Notes under the pieces: model-generated
What the model was told of the DNA's origin: nothing
Seen by the model: only the letters and a program-made list of their open reading frames with translations
The model's database searches: none
Shown: positions 1 through 11,082 of the stretch, in pieces
Position numbering within the stretch: position 1 is the stretch's first letter
Layout of the letters: every line of letters starts with the position of its first letter
NCBI GenBank assembly: GCA_977006965.1
Contig: OZ345352.1
Coordinates: forward strand, 2,356,001 to 2,420,000
DNA: 64,000 bases
Reading direction: 5' to 3'
Source: Phymatolithon calcareum
Taxonomy: Eukaryota > Rhodophyta > Florideophyceae > Hapalidiales
Made by a program: the position numbers and the translations under genes

Positions 1-761
1 GGTCTGGCGCAATGACATCAAGCTCCTCTTGCGATTATTGGTCCCAAGAACCATGCAGGGTGTAGGCGAGGGAACTCACAAGAGGGAGTTTAGAACTCCT
101 GTTGATTGTATATTAGATTTTTGTTGCCTTCTGTCTAGAGCGTGGTTGATACTGAACGCAAAACTCAGCGTTTGGCGAAGAAGATGTTCGACCGCGATTA
201 CTGTAAGCCGGCGTTCGAGGTACAGAATATTGCCTGCTGGAACTCGATACAGGCATTCGAGAGGAACAAGCGCCTTTTTCAGCCTTCCCTGGCTTGACGT
301 TAAAAATCTTGATAGTCTTAATCTTAGTCTTTTCGTTTGGTTTCTGAACAAGGACCCATTTCACGCGAAGTGACGTGCTCGAGCGACCCTTGATTTCATC
401 AACGTGCACCTCTTGAACCGTGCCGTTCACCTTTTCTGAACTGGAAAACGCTCCGTATAGTCCGCAGCACTGTGCAGGACTTGTCACTGATGTTGCTTTG
501 GTGCGTGCGGCTGCACCGACCACTCGGCGCGGGTCTTTTTCTCGAGGCATGGCAGATGTGTTTTTTTCTGGGTGACCAGCAGATTTTCGTTCCTACCGGC
601 GAACGACGGGGTTTTAAGGTAGTAAAAGGGGTACTCCCCGCCAAGAACAAAAGGTCGCCTTTCCGAATCTGGCGCTCAAAATCAGTTTCGCATTTTTTTC
701 ATAAACTTTTTCGAGCTTTTAAATCCACCCTCAATTGAGGGTGTTCGTCACATAGACATTA
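1..761 (-). mobile_element. piggyBac-like element, copy P1 (5' end only)
   Basis: This segment is the reverse complement of 7536-8293, with very few differences, so the two are large inverted repeats about 6.8 kb apart. Read on the minus strand, its end near 761 has the terminal motif GTCTATGTGACG, followed by a short palindrome (CCCTCAATTGAGGG). The same end occurs at 7541 and, inverted, near 11080. The element enters the window at position 1, so its rest is not visible. The piggyBac assignment rests on the longer copy P2, where transposase-like sequence follows. A clean TTAA target duplication is not visible at this end. Confidence 0.6.
113..550 (-). CDS. N-terminal ORF of piggyBac-like transposase (P1)
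   Basis: A 145-residue ORF starting at the ATG at 548-550. It is a basic, serine- and threonine-rich N-terminal region without a recognised domain. The same ORF in P2 (7747-8184) differs chiefly by a nonsense change: codon 69 is CAG (Gln) here and TAG there, so this copy keeps the longer frame. The sequence following this stretch in P2 shows the piggyBac-type core, which is why I read this as the amino-terminal part or first exon of the transposase. The stop at 113 precedes the core, so either an intron or an old nonsense mutation separates the two. Opposite-strand ORFs here are shadows. Confidence 0.45.
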   Translation of the reverse strand: MPREKDPRRVVGAAARTKATSVTSPAQCCGLYGAFSSSEKVNGTVQEVHVDEIKGRSSTSLRVKWVLVQKPNEKTKIKTIKIFNVKPGKAEKGACSSRMPVSSSSRQYSVPRTPAYSNRGRTSSSPNAEFCVQYQPRSRQKATKI

Positions 762-3700
762 GCAGCATGATTTTTCTTCTTCAGCCACATAGAGTGCTTA
801 TATACAGCAAACACGTATCTGACTGTCATTTCAAAAATTAACTAACAGACTGGAGATACTTATTCGTGTTTTGCCACCGTCAAGTCTCTTCCGTTTCTAG
901 CGCTTAACTTCATCGACAGCTTCACTATCATATCGAGATACTTGGGGCGGGGACTGAGATTTGTTGGAGGATAAAGCTGGCGAACCATGTTCCGCCTTGT
1001 TATCGTTCATCCCTTTGCTCTTTTCAAGGTCAGCTGAAAAGGCTGCTACAGATCCTATCCTTACTGAACATTTCTCCGATGTAGCTGGAATTGTATGCGC
1101 TTTTCAAGGCCATCCATCTTCTGAAGCTGACCCTTGGCAAAAACGGAGAAAAGCATATATCATTACTCATTTTGAAACCTGGTCTACAGTTCTCTCGGTT
1201 TTCACGATGCGCGTTCCTAGCGAGAACAGTCAGCAGAGCAGGGGGAGTAGAAAAACGCGCTTCGGAAGCGCAATGCCCCTCCGGGCCAGATCCCGTTGCC
1301 GAGCCTTGGGAAAAGGATAGGTCTCGATGTGTTTTCAGAAGAGTACGATTGATCATTGGAATAAATTGTTTCTTGCTTTTTGTCATGAACAGGTCAACTC
1401 TAAATTACGCTGACGCGTCACACTTGTCAAAGAAGAACGACCTTTATGGAGGCGCACCAGCCCGCAAACTAAGCATTGACCGGGCAGGGCACAGAACCAG
1501 GAGTCCAATCTGTTTCTACGCCCGACAGGGGCTCGCATCTGCACTTGTTTGTGGGTAAAGGAAACAGTATTTTAAGGGCATTTCTCGTAGATCAAGCCGT
1601 CCGAGGGACAGCACTGAATGGACCATGTCTGCCATTGCCGTGTGCATCGCTCATGCTCTCTTCCACTCGAATCCGCCACAATTTCACTCTAGTAGCTCCA
1701 GGTGTTTCTTCTCTCAGCACACGCATCGAGCCACTGAAAAATTCTCAATATCATTACTTCACGTCTACCAACATCGCCCTGAACTCGCCACACTCCTGAA
1801 TGGTACCAATTTCCCTGCTTCATTGCAGGGTTTTTTTGGAAAAGGCAAGAGCTGTGATCCGAGAGCTGTGATCCGGCCTCCTCATGGGAGAAGACGATCA
1901 CCTTCTATTTGTTTGTAATACATGGATTCCGCCCTGAGCGGTATAACACAATGCTAAAGGAAGCTGGGAGAGAGGACAGAAAGAGAGGAAATAGGTAGCG
2001 AGATGACAACAGGGCTGCGCCCAATACTGTTGCTGAGTATTGCTGTCGAAGATACAATACCCAACACGTATTGACTAACTGCGCGCGAGCAATAAGTATT
2101 GCAATACAAGGGCTTAGAGCAAAAAGCGTTGCAAACAAAATTTGTTTTGCTTCAAGCAATATCCATAAAGATACAATACAACTTCTCCCATTCGTGATGG
2201 ATTCATCATGGGTCCATCGCGAGCAGGAGAAATAAAGATGAACTTGATGATTATGCATCCGAACAACTACGTTGCGCTACTCCCGAATCAGAGGAGGGAA
2301 CACACAATGTTCCCGAGTGCGTTAATGTATTTGGCTCGGACACATCCTTAGGATGGACGAAAGTCGCTTGGTTCGTCATGTGTTACATCGTTGCGTCCAC
2401 CCAACCCCAGAGTCAATCTCTGGCGACGTCACGGACCTCAACGTGCAAGCAGCAGTCAAACTCGCAGCAAATAAATTAGAATGGAAGACGCTTAGGCCCT
2501 CAAAGTGTTACTAGCCCCACAAGGGGAATACGCAAAACGAATGAATGAAGTGACGTTTGGTGGACGTCCGCCAAAAGGGCATCAAGTTTAAATAAATATC
2601 TCCCCGGGATTTCCGCGAAGGGGATCAAGAGCAAAGCTGAACATTGCTTGCTCAATCTAAACTAGATGTGTCTTTTTGCAGTCAAGTGCTCAGGCAAATA
2701 TACCTGCCAGGTCCTCTGTCTTCCCGCTAGTCCTCCATTGCCTTCTTGATAGCATTAACTAAGTGAAGAGCTGCATTTGGTCGAGACTGGAAGTTCATTT
2801 ATTTCCTCAATAAGCATATACATTGTAGGACTACCGGCGTATCGATGCCTTGAGCATCCCTCACTAAGTCGAATCGATAGGGAGATATATGGCGACTTTT
2901 TTGTCCACTGTAGCCCAGCAATGTAGCTAACGATTAGTTTTGGTATTGTCTTAAAGCATGTCACCAGCACCCGGCCGATCAGGCGGTATTCCCTCTCTGC
3001 AATATTGCGACAAGGCAGTTTCCAGGCTTAACCACTTCTATCATGGGGGTCCTGGGCTCGCTACTGAATTTTGTTCTCGATTCTGTCGATATGAATTTAG
3101 AACCTATTGAATTCGATTTCTTTCTCACCTGTTCGACTATCCGCAGATTCGCAGCTGAAAACACAGTGGAGATAAACGGATGACGACGAAGACCTGCCAG
3201 TTAATTGCTATTGATCAGCACCTTTTCTCCTTCTTGAAAAAGAGGCCAGTGCAATAAATTTCTACTTACAAAGAAAACAAATCCAAAACGTTTCGGATAA
3301 TAAGGATCCAAGGTTCTGCATCTTCCAATTATCCTACTCGCAAGTTACATAAAGTGCCCTATGTTCCGGGAATGACCGCGAAGCAGAGCAGATATCGTGG
3401 CTCTTCGTCGAAGTGCTCCACTGAAGAGCGAGCTCCAGTTTTTAGATCTATTCGCACGACTGCGGGTACCAATCGAGCAGACTGCAGTCACTCCGGCACC
3501 AGATGTTGTACACTATGGGACGAGGAGGTGATCTCCAGTACGGGAAATACTACCCGAAATTTAATCCAGTTCCATGAACATCTTCTTCCGTTCCTCGAAT
3601 AGTTATATTCTCCTTCTAGATGTGCTATACAAAACTTAGCATATCGAACAAGACACCCCCGCTAATGACATAGACAATAGCAACAGCAGCAGCATTGGGG

Positions 3701-4919
3701 AAGCACCGAGTGCAGGCGTAGTAGAGCAAGAAATGCAACTGTGGCTTCGATGGCAATGTGTATTGAGATCTGTGAGGGGGGCCAGAAGCATCGGGTTTCC
3801 TTCGGGATGCATAAGATCGGAGTATGCAGTTATGCATGACTAAAGATAATTTGAGATGCATCTTGGCGTTGCAGGTGAAACGGTACTCAAAAATTGCGTC
3901 GGGGCGAATTGTGTGTCTCCCAACATGAAATAGATGTGTGTGAGGTTGGTGTTCATCATGACTGTCAAAAGGACAGCGTTCTGCGACAAACAACGAGATC
4001 ATCAAGTGCTCTTCATGCGGAGCACAATTTGACATAAGACTGCAGTATTTAAATATGGGACATCATGAACTGAAGTATCTACATTGCTTTGGAATTATTG
4101 CGAGGGGCGACGGCCAAAGTCCGTCACCCTCCATCTAACTTTGTCTGCGACTGCCTATTGAAAGACATATGAGTGCCTGCACGCGTAGAGGCCATGACAA
4201 TAATCGGGAAGACTGTCGGACAGCTTGTGCCATGGTGAGTTGCGAGAGTGGTAGCTGAGTTATATACATCGAAATCATCCAGTGTGATCCAGGGCTGAGC
4301 CAGCAATTAGACTGGAACTCAAACAACAATTCAAGAATCTATCTCACGAGAAAACAATTTCCTGCTTTAACTGAAGGTCCAATCAGAAAGAAGTGCCTTT
4401 TCTGAAGCCCATCCAGCAGGATGGATGTGAGTTTACTTGAAGCTCTAGTTGTCTATTTAGCACCTGCAAGGCTTATCATAGTGTTACCCGCACTGCAAGA
4501 AGTTTCCAAATTTTGTGACCATGTGTCCAAGGAAAAAATGGGCTACTCAGCACGTGCCTGTGGACCAGCATGGTATCTGAACCAGCCATATCAACTTGAC
4601 GCACTAGTCGAAGTAACATACTTTGATGAACGCGATGGTAGTGCTTTGTTAGTGAGCGTCGCGAAAGCACTCTGGAGGGCACGCCGCACGGAAAAGTCGT
4701 CTCTGCGGGTTCTTTTATTCGGAAAAAAGTACTCATGAGGACGGTTGAAGTCCTCACTAGTTTTTTGTGAGTTGGGAGTCTTGCATGTCGGGAATGGTTT
4801 GAGTTGGGTGATTATAAAGATATGCGATTTTCCGAGGAGTACGCAGTTTACAGATAGCTGAATTCTGTGTGCAAAAACACTCCTCCCCGTTAAATAGGAC
4901 ACGAATGTGAGATGTTGAT
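762..4919. other. anonymous intergenic or decayed repeat DNA
   Basis: No ORF in this stretch resembles a known family, and ORFs on both strands are short and overlapping. Small local features are a 15-bp direct duplication near 1851-1880 (GAGCTGTGATCCG twice) and a stretch at about 2020-2170 in which CAATAC and GTATTG words recur. I found no terminal repeats that would define an element. Confidence 0.4.
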
Positions 4920-5690
4920 GTAGTCTTGCCATTCACGGCACTGAGAAGGCTGGAAGAGAATCCGCTTCGTCATCAAGAAGGGCGCTAGCGTCAGGAAAGG
5001 AGCTGATCCTCTTCGAAAAGCATGTCATCAGTGATGATTGCTTTATTCCCCTAAGAGGTTAGCACATCTAGAAGGCTTCATTTGTTTCCACTTTCTGAGG
5101 TTGGAAGCGCATGTCATAGCAGCTTCGATATCTTGGTTTGGAAGATCGCAATGCAGAGAGAAGTATGTTCTGGGTGCGCATTGTAGCATTATCTTGCGGA
5201 CGAGCCTCTTCTCATCCATGCGTAAATCATATCCAAACCATCCCCAGCGACAGTCTTTAATCCATATTATCACCAGCAAGGAGGGCTCTCTTGCTTCTCC
5301 GGCTATCGTTCTTTTCGTCATGGCGGCCAGCATGTTCTTTATTTCTTTTATTGCAGGTTTCGGAGTTGTCCTGGAATGTTGTACCATTAAGCTTTTTCAG
5401 GATTGGATTCGTAAGATTCCAGGATTCACATCCGTATATCAAAGTCGAGACGACCGAGGCTCTCCAGAGACGTAAACGAAGCTGGAGGGGTAGTGACGTG
5501 TTCGTGAGTAGTCTATAGAGTCTTTTGAAACGTGATTTAGCAATTTCGATACGATAAGTAACGGGCGTCATAGGGTCTGCTGCTCCTGGTTACATTGCTC
5601 CCAAGTACTTGAAGTCAATTACATTGTCAAGCGTTTCAGCTTCTATTTTCATTTCGTTGAGCAGCTTATTTTGTTTCTTACGGCGAACAA
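4920..5690 (-). pseudogene. LINE (non-LTR retrotransposon) reverse-transcriptase remnant
   Basis: On the minus strand from about 5690 the translation contains FKYLGA, then after a stop and a short gap an EIAKSRFKRL segment, then LRLRLWRASVVSTLIYGCES. This order (FKYLG, the helical segment, then a LIYG-x-E/S-W motif) is the hallmark of the thumb and C-terminal part of LINE reverse transcriptases. The reading continues, after frame changes, towards 4930. The YxDD catalytic core is absent, so this is a 5'-truncated, decayed insertion. One in-frame stop lies right after FKYLGA. No target duplication was visible. Confidence 0.7.
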
Positions 5691-6458
5691 TCTTGGATGC
5701 CGCGGATCCTTACCTGATGGGCACCTTAGGCTTTGGTGCAGATATCACACCCTAATGTTAGGCAAAGAGTGCCTAAATCGGATGTTTCGAGGTGCACGTC
5801 AACCTCTGGGAGTGATTCTCGGTGCATTTCAGATAAAAGAGAATCTTCGTCAGCAGTATTCAAATAAATTTGTCCGTAAATCAACACAAACAATCAGATA
5901 TATGAGTGGTTCAGTCACGCATAACAGCTCTCAGTACCGTTCGACATCGCTTGAATGGTATTGAGAACTCCTCAGTAAATTTAATAGAACGCTAGAATCG
6001 ACCGTCAAAATTAGAAACAGAACAAAGACGTCGGAAACAATCGAAAAGCTCTTGAGAAAATCAACTCTTCATTCCATTCCTGGGACGATGTCGTTTACAG
6101 CACTGTCAGCTCGTCTTCAGGAACTCTGAACTAGATACGCAGTATAATGACTAAAAGTCCTGTTTTTCTCCACGCTAGAGGACATTTTTCATTATTCTAC
6201 ATCGCTAGTTCAGTGTGCGTGAAATTGAGCTCTCACCACCGTAAACGCCTTCGTCATTGACGAATCGTCAACGTTATACGACTCAGTATTTCACTGTACT
6301 TGCCAACAAATACCCCATGTATGCCATTTACTAGATTGTTGTTTAATTTTCAGAACCGAATATGATTCAAGTTCTGATGAGGTTCCTCATGATGTACAGT
6401 AGAAGAAGAAGAAAGATAGATAGATTTCTATTCAAAAGATAGCAACGCATCTGTCGAC
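5691..6458. other. anonymous sequence
   Basis: AT-rich sequence with no coding evidence and no repeat shared with the rest of the window that I could see. It is the left flank of the solo LTR; only the 5-bp target duplication GCTAG at 6459-6463 is functional-looking. Confidence 0.35.
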
Positions 6459-6463
6459 GCTAG

Positions 6464-7533
6464 TGTAGCGCCAGGCTCCAAAGAACCCGACGCCACATGG
6501 GAGAGAAAAGCCCAAGAGAGGAGAGAGACGAAAAGAGCGGGAGAGACAAGACAAAAAGAGGAGGAAAGAAAGACAAGCAACCAAAACCCCCAGACCAGCG
6601 GACAAAATAAGCGTCCACCATCGTAGTACTCCATGGCTTTGCGGGAACGGAAGCGGTCGTGAACGTAGAACACGAGCGCAAGACTACGCCGAACAGGGCT
6701 TCAGAAGCTTGACGAGGTAGATGAGGGTGAATAGAGATAGACGCGACTTGAACTAGGGCGAAGTCGGTAGTGCAGGTCACGGAGGACACTCCACAGCTTT
6801 GCGGGAACACAAGCGGTCGCCTGGATGAGATACGAGGGCGAGGCTACGCCGAACAGGGCCTCAGAAGCTCGACGTGAGGAGCACTTAGGTCCAGATGATA
6901 AGCGCAACTTGCAACACAAAACGGGCAAGATTGCCATACGGTAACTCCAGCGATCGTGTGGACGAACACGAGCACGGGCCTTCGAGGAAACGAAGAAGAA
7001 TAAGCGTGGAGACTAGTCGAACGGACGTCCACTGCGCCGCTTACGACATGACGAAAGGCAAAAGAGAAAGGAAGGAGAAAACGACGCCGTCTTTAGGCGG
7101 CGACCATGGCTTGGCCGTCGACCTTCGCACGGATGCACGAAAAAGGGAAAGGGAAACTTGAACGCGGTTGTCGACGCACCGGCTTGCGCGCCGAAACGGT
7201 GGCGGTTAGGAAAGGGTGGGAAGAGCTCCGACTCCGCGTGGTCGAAGGGACTGTCAGGCGAACATTGCGCGTGCTTGATCCAAGCAATCGAGCCGAAATC
7301 CAGAACTCCACCACCTTCCTTTACTCAGAGGAAGGAACTAACTAGCTTATATACTACAACCTACGCAAAAGACAGCGATGCAGCGCATAGACACACGAGA
7401 GACACGTGCAAGTATGGCCCAACAGATCACCTACCACGAGCAGCATGACTATCGCGATCCAAGTTGTGCGGCGTACAGTCGCGAGAGGAAAAAGAGACCG
7501 CCCTGGGACAGCGACATAACAGCGGGCGCTACA
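6464..7533. mobile_element. solo LTR, copy 1
   Basis: A 1070-bp unit starting TGTAGCGCCAGG and ending GGCGCTACA: TG...CA ends within a short terminal inverted repeat, as in LTRs of LTR retrotransposons. It is flanked by the 5-bp direct repeat GCTAG (6459-6463 and 7534-7538), the usual length of an LTR-element target duplication. A second copy of the same length lies inverted at 13178-14247 with a different duplication, so each arrived separately. No gag or pol lies next to it, so it is a solo LTR left by LTR-LTR recombination. ORFs inside have no homology and are ignored. It landed exactly at the end of the piggyBac-like element P2. Confidence 0.85.
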
Positions 7534-7746
7534 GCTAGTGTCTATGTGACGAACACCCTCAATTGAGGGTGGATTTAAAAGCTCGAAAAAGTTTAGGAAA
7601 AAAATGCGGAATTGATTTTGAGCGCCAGATTCGGAGAGGCGACCTTTTGTTCTTGGTGGGGAGTACCCCTCTTACTACCTTAAAACCCCGTCGTTCGCCG
7701 GTAGGAACGAAAATCTGCTGGTCACCCAGAGAAAAACATATCTGCC

Positions 7747-8184
7747 ATGCCTCGAGAAAAAGACCCGCGCCGAGTGGTCGGTGCAGCCGCACGCACCAAA
7801 ACAACATCAGTGACAAGTCTTGCACAGTGCTGCGGACTATACGGAGCGTTTTCCAGTTCAGAAAAGGTGAACGGCACGGTTCAAGAGGTGCACGTTGATG
7901 AAATCAAGGGTCGCTCGAGCACGTCACTTCGCGTGAAATGGGTCCTTGTTTAGAAACCAAACGAAAAGACTAAGATTAAGACTATCAAGATTTTTAACGT
8001 CAAGCCAGGGAAGGCTGAAAAAGGCGCTTGTTCCTCTCGAATGCCTGTATCGAGTTCCAGCAGGCAATATTCTGTACCTCGAACGCCGGCTTACAGTAAT
8101 CGCGGTCGAACATCTTCTTCGCCAAACGCTGAGTTTTGCATTCAGTATCAACCACGCTCTAGACAGAAGGCAACAAAAATCTAA
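7747..8184 (+). pseudogene. piggyBac-like transposase N-terminal ORF with nonsense codon (P2)
   Basis: Starts at ATG 7747 in the same place as the ORF of P1 and has the same 145-codon length, but codon 69 is TAG (7951-7953) instead of CAG. The protein is basic and low in recognisable domains. Because P1 and P2 are otherwise nearly identical, the stop is recent. What follows downstream (from about 8280) is the piggyBac-like core in other frames. Confidence 0.5.
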
Positions 8185-8279
8185 TATACAATCAACAGGA
8201 GTTCTAAACTCCCTCTTGTGGGTTCCCTCGCCTACACCCTGCATGGTTCTTGGGACCAATAATCGCAAGAGGAGCTTGA

Positions 8280-9405
8280 TGTCATTGCGCCAGACCGTGA
8301 GCAGAGTATTTTTGCTCATGGAGTGCCATGCATCGAGGGCCAAGTTCTATGTCCAATTGGGGCAAGCAAAGCCCTTCAGTTCTGGAAAGTTCGCACTATA
8401 AACAGAGATGCTATTTCCGAGAACGTCGGGTTCCACACACCGTACGATTCCTTCATGACGATGTTTCGCCGAGTACACCTGCGAACAATTATTGCTTAGG
8501 CATCCGCTAAGCTGAAACGAATAGGAAGAACGGAGTCTAAGATTTTCGGAATACTCGTCCTCAGGAGTTGGACGCAAAGAGATTTATGGAAGTCTACCAT
8601 GGGGAACAAGTATATCCTTGCTTCGTCATTTTCAAACAGTGGCATGACCAGAGCCAGGTTCTTCGAGTACCTCCGGTGCGTCACATTCACCGTGCAACCA
8701 AGTGAACAAGGCACTATGTCGTCCGTTGAGTACCGGTTGGCGCTCGTTCAGGATTTTATCGATGTTATTAGTGATCACAAAAACCCACTGTGTCTCTATT
8801 AGACCTGGTTCTGCTTTGCCAAGTTCATATCTCTTTAGTATGTCAACGGAGGCCATGTATTGAAAATGGCCTCCTGTAGTACATCGCCATCCACCGTAAA
8901 CCGGAGAAAGGTTGCGAGTTACAGAATTCAGACTAAGGAATACGTAAGAGAATGATGCATCTTGATCTGGGAACCTCGACAGAGGGCGAGAAGCAAAACG
9001 CTTTAGAAGGTGAAACTGCCCATAGCGCAGTTGTACTCCGCCGTCTTTTGGCCCCATACTCTGGTACAAGGCGCCTTGTCCTCCGGGATTCACTCTGCCT
9101 CGATCAATAATCATGGATGTTCAGTACTCCAAAAGGTATATTTGCTCCAAGGACGGTGTCGAAATCCACTTAACTCCTCCGAAAATGGAAAAGTAAGCCA
9201 CAGGTGGCATGATGACTACTTTAGCTGTTCAAAACAACTGCAGAGTCTGACAAGTCAAGGAATTAACCCTCGTATTCTCATCAAGTAGTAGACTTGATGG
9301 CGCCGCAATCAACATATGTGGCATTTCAGCAGGTAGAAACTGTTTTGCTAAGCATGCTGAACACATCCATGAGCTTGATGCGTTTGATGAGCCTAATAAT
9401 GAGTA
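8280..9405 (+). pseudogene. piggyBac-like transposase core, decayed (P2)
   Basis: Reading frames on the plus strand, shifted and interrupted by stops, give in order: an AHGVPCIEGQ segment, TPYDSFMTMFRRVHLRTII, GILVLRSWTQRDLW, GMTRARFFEYLRCVTF, then VEYRLALVQDFIDVISDH (8599-8802), and near the end NCFAKHAEHIHELDAF. The middle block matches the DDE_Tnp_1_7 (piggyBac) order: an N-terminal FF..F helix region, a conserved G(I/V)L, MsrxRFexIlr, then a D-phi-x-x-x-N/S-x-H stretch. A diverged parallel copy at 28080-31800 (P3) shares the same segments, which supports this as the coding strand. No intact catalytic triad can be read. Confidence 0.55.
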
Positions 9406-9414
9406 GCTTTCGTT

Positions 9415-9632
9415 GGGATATGTGTTGATTTATTTTAAAAGCTCCCAAGGCCTCTCTTGAAGAGTAACAGGGCCGCTTTCGCACGATTTTCTAAGCTCAC
9501 GTAGTTTGACTGTTCAGTATATCCTTGATTCGTATTTCTCTCCCAGCAAGTGCTCCAGTTAGTCGCTTACATTCATATTCAATTTCAGGACTAATCTTGG
9601 ATGAAGATAGAATGCGTTGGAGCGCGACCAGC
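9415..9632 (-). mobile_element. 5'-truncated LINE 3' end (family with ACATATCC tail)
   Basis: Nearly identical to 63184-63402, where it is continuous with a LINE coding region. On the minus strand it encodes the last residues of that ORF and ends with the 3' tail AAATAAATCAACACATATCC. It stops abruptly at 9632, the usual 5' truncation of incomplete reverse transcription. It interrupts the piggyBac-like copy P2 just after the transposase remnant. Confidence 0.8.
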
Positions 9633-9650
9633 AAAAAACCTTAAGGAGAT

Positions 9651-9806
9651 GTGTATCGTAAGCCGGGATAACAAATGTGTAAAACGTACTCGTACCTGGC
9701 CCTCGTGGGTACAATAGTCCCTCGGGCTCCGCCCTCGGGTCCTATTGTACCCACTCGGGCCAGGTACGAGTACGTTTTACACATTTGTTATCCCGGCTTA
9801 CGGCAC
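9651..9806. repeat. long hairpin (foldback) of about 155 bp
   Basis: The left arm begins GTAAGCCGGGATAACAAATG and the right arm ends with its reverse complement (CATTTGTTATCCCGGCTTAC). The arms are about 73 nt each with a few mismatches, around a short loop (CTCCG). Both arms include a GTGGGTACAATAG or GAGTGGGTACAATAGG core. It may be a foldback element or a terminal structure of the adjacent recombinase element. Only one copy is in the window. Confidence 0.8.
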
Positions 9807-9815
9807 ACATACGAC

Positions 9816-11032
9816 TTGTTTTTGTGGACGCGAGAAATCACGCCGTTAGCGAAGTACAAGTTTGTCGCCAATAGCAGGCCCATACACGAAGAACAAAAAA
9901 TGACTACTTCTATTGATGATCCTTAGGTTGTATTTTGCAGAAGACTTCCCAAAGTTTTATTAGTTGCATCTCTGAAGAGTAACTCTTAGTTCACTCCGAA
10001 TTTTTGCAGTTAGATGAGCCTACCTCTAACGGTTGACATAGTAATTAATTGTTACATTGCCATTTGCGGAAACGTTTTTGAATACTGAACTTTGATCCTT
10101 GAGATCGGGATTTGTTGACTCTGGGCCAAGTTGAGGAGCGGACGTCGTCGGATCGGTGCAAACCTTTTTTTCGCTGCTTGGTGCAGGCGAGGCAAGTTCA
10201 GGGCCTGGGCGTCGTTTCAGTATGCTTCGCTGCTGCAGTCGCCCTTCTTCTCCTTGAATTTTCACGTACGATACGAGACTTCCAGGGCTCTTGTGACCGG
10301 TACGCATTCGTTTGAAGGTCTCTGAGTGCCCATTTTGCAGTAGCTTCCGGATTAGCGTCTTTCTGAGACTATGTGGTACTGGGCGATCATGTGGCCCTAT
10401 GCCGCGAACGCCGGCGTTTTGGAACATCTTTCGAGTCATCCTCGGAGGGATGCCTTGCGGTGCATGATCCATATCGCTTGTCTCTGCGTTTCGTCCTTCT
10501 TTCTTCTATCTTACATCCCCGATGTTTAAATGCTGCCTACTGTAGGATGATTCACTGGACCACTACGAACCGAAGCGATGATGAAGCGGTCCACGCCTAC
10601 GCTGTTCTCATTTTCGGTTCAAGTCTTCAAAATATTAGTAAAAACTAGCTTATTTTATTCTTACCTCTGCACAAAAATTAAGTGAGAAAAAACTTATATT
10701 TTCCTCTTCCCTTCTCAAATTCTTTAGAAAATCGAAGTTATATTGTTCTCCTCTCCGAGGAATAATGTAGTGATTTACAACTTATAAAATCCTCATCACA
10801 TTAAAATAAACAATCGAATTTAAGCTTCCAACTTATTTTTCCCGCATCAGGTTTTATAAGTTGAAGGTTGACCGGGTTTAGAAGATCATCTGGCCAATAG
10901 AACTCAGTTTGAATGAAAGTGATATGAGCGCTGAAAATGCTCAACTTCAGATGAACTATTAAACATTTATCGGTCCAAGTTCACGTCAGTTACATGAAAG
11001 CAGCTCGTGTTTTCTCGCGTCCACAAAAACAA
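9816..11032. mobile_element. tyrosine-recombinase element with 22-bp inverted repeats
   Basis: A perfect 22-bp inverted repeat (TTGTTTTTGTGGACGCGAGA...) lies at 9816-9837 and 11011-11032. It encloses a remnant of a tyrosine recombinase on the minus strand (10026-10472) and AT-rich sequence (10640-11010). Eukaryotic tyrosine-recombinase transposons such as Cryptons and DIRS do not usually have simple terminal inverted repeats, so whether these are the element's ends or a subterminal feature is uncertain. No target duplication is visible. Confidence 0.45.
10026..10472 (-). pseudogene. tyrosine recombinase (Crypton/DIRS-like), C-terminal catalytic part
   Basis: A 148-residue ORF from the ATG at 10470-10472. 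It contains HSLRKT (His34, Arg37), then RMRTGHKS (His60) and SLVSYVK (Tyr69). This is the H-x-x-R ... H ... Y arrangement of the C-terminal catalytic half of tyrosine recombinases. The tail ends with an NVSANGNVTINYYVNR segment; a similar short hydrophobic end (FxNxTxN) occurs in some Crypton-like proteins, as far as I recall. The first catalytic Arg/Lys and the N-terminal DNA-binding domain are missing, and stops occur upstream near 10520-10600. It is therefore a truncated gene, or the last exon of one with introns upstream. Confidence 0.6.
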
Positions 11033-11082
11033 TTGATTCTCATTCCCTCAATTGAGGGAAATTTCCCGTCGCATAGACACTA

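Larger units (their letters stand above)
7536..11082 (+). mobile_element. piggyBac-like element, copy P2 (decayed, nested)
   Basis: The left end reads TAGTGTCTATGTGACG followed by CCCTCAATTGAGGG; the right end is the inverted equivalent (GCATAGACACTA ending at 11082, with its own CCCTCAATTGAGGG at 11045). These are short terminal inverted repeats. In between are remnants of a transposase (7747-9400), a truncated LINE (9415-9632), a hairpin (9651-9806) and a tyrosine-recombinase element (9816-11032). The core resembles piggyBac transposases: a TPYDSFMTMF segment, GILVL, and GMTRARFFEYLRCVTF, the usual MsrnRFeeIlr motif. The canonical TTAA duplication is not clean (CTAG and TAAG), which is a reservation. 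Confidence 0.6.

Noticed and set aside
6464-7533. ORFs of 60-116 codons in the solo LTRs
   Set aside because: They occur in all frames of both copies, have no motifs, and lie in LTR sequence with clear TG...CA ends and target duplications.
7536-11082. Canonical TTAA duplication proving piggyBac
   Set aside because: The flanks read CTAG and TAAG, so the family call rests on the transposase-like core and not on the target site.
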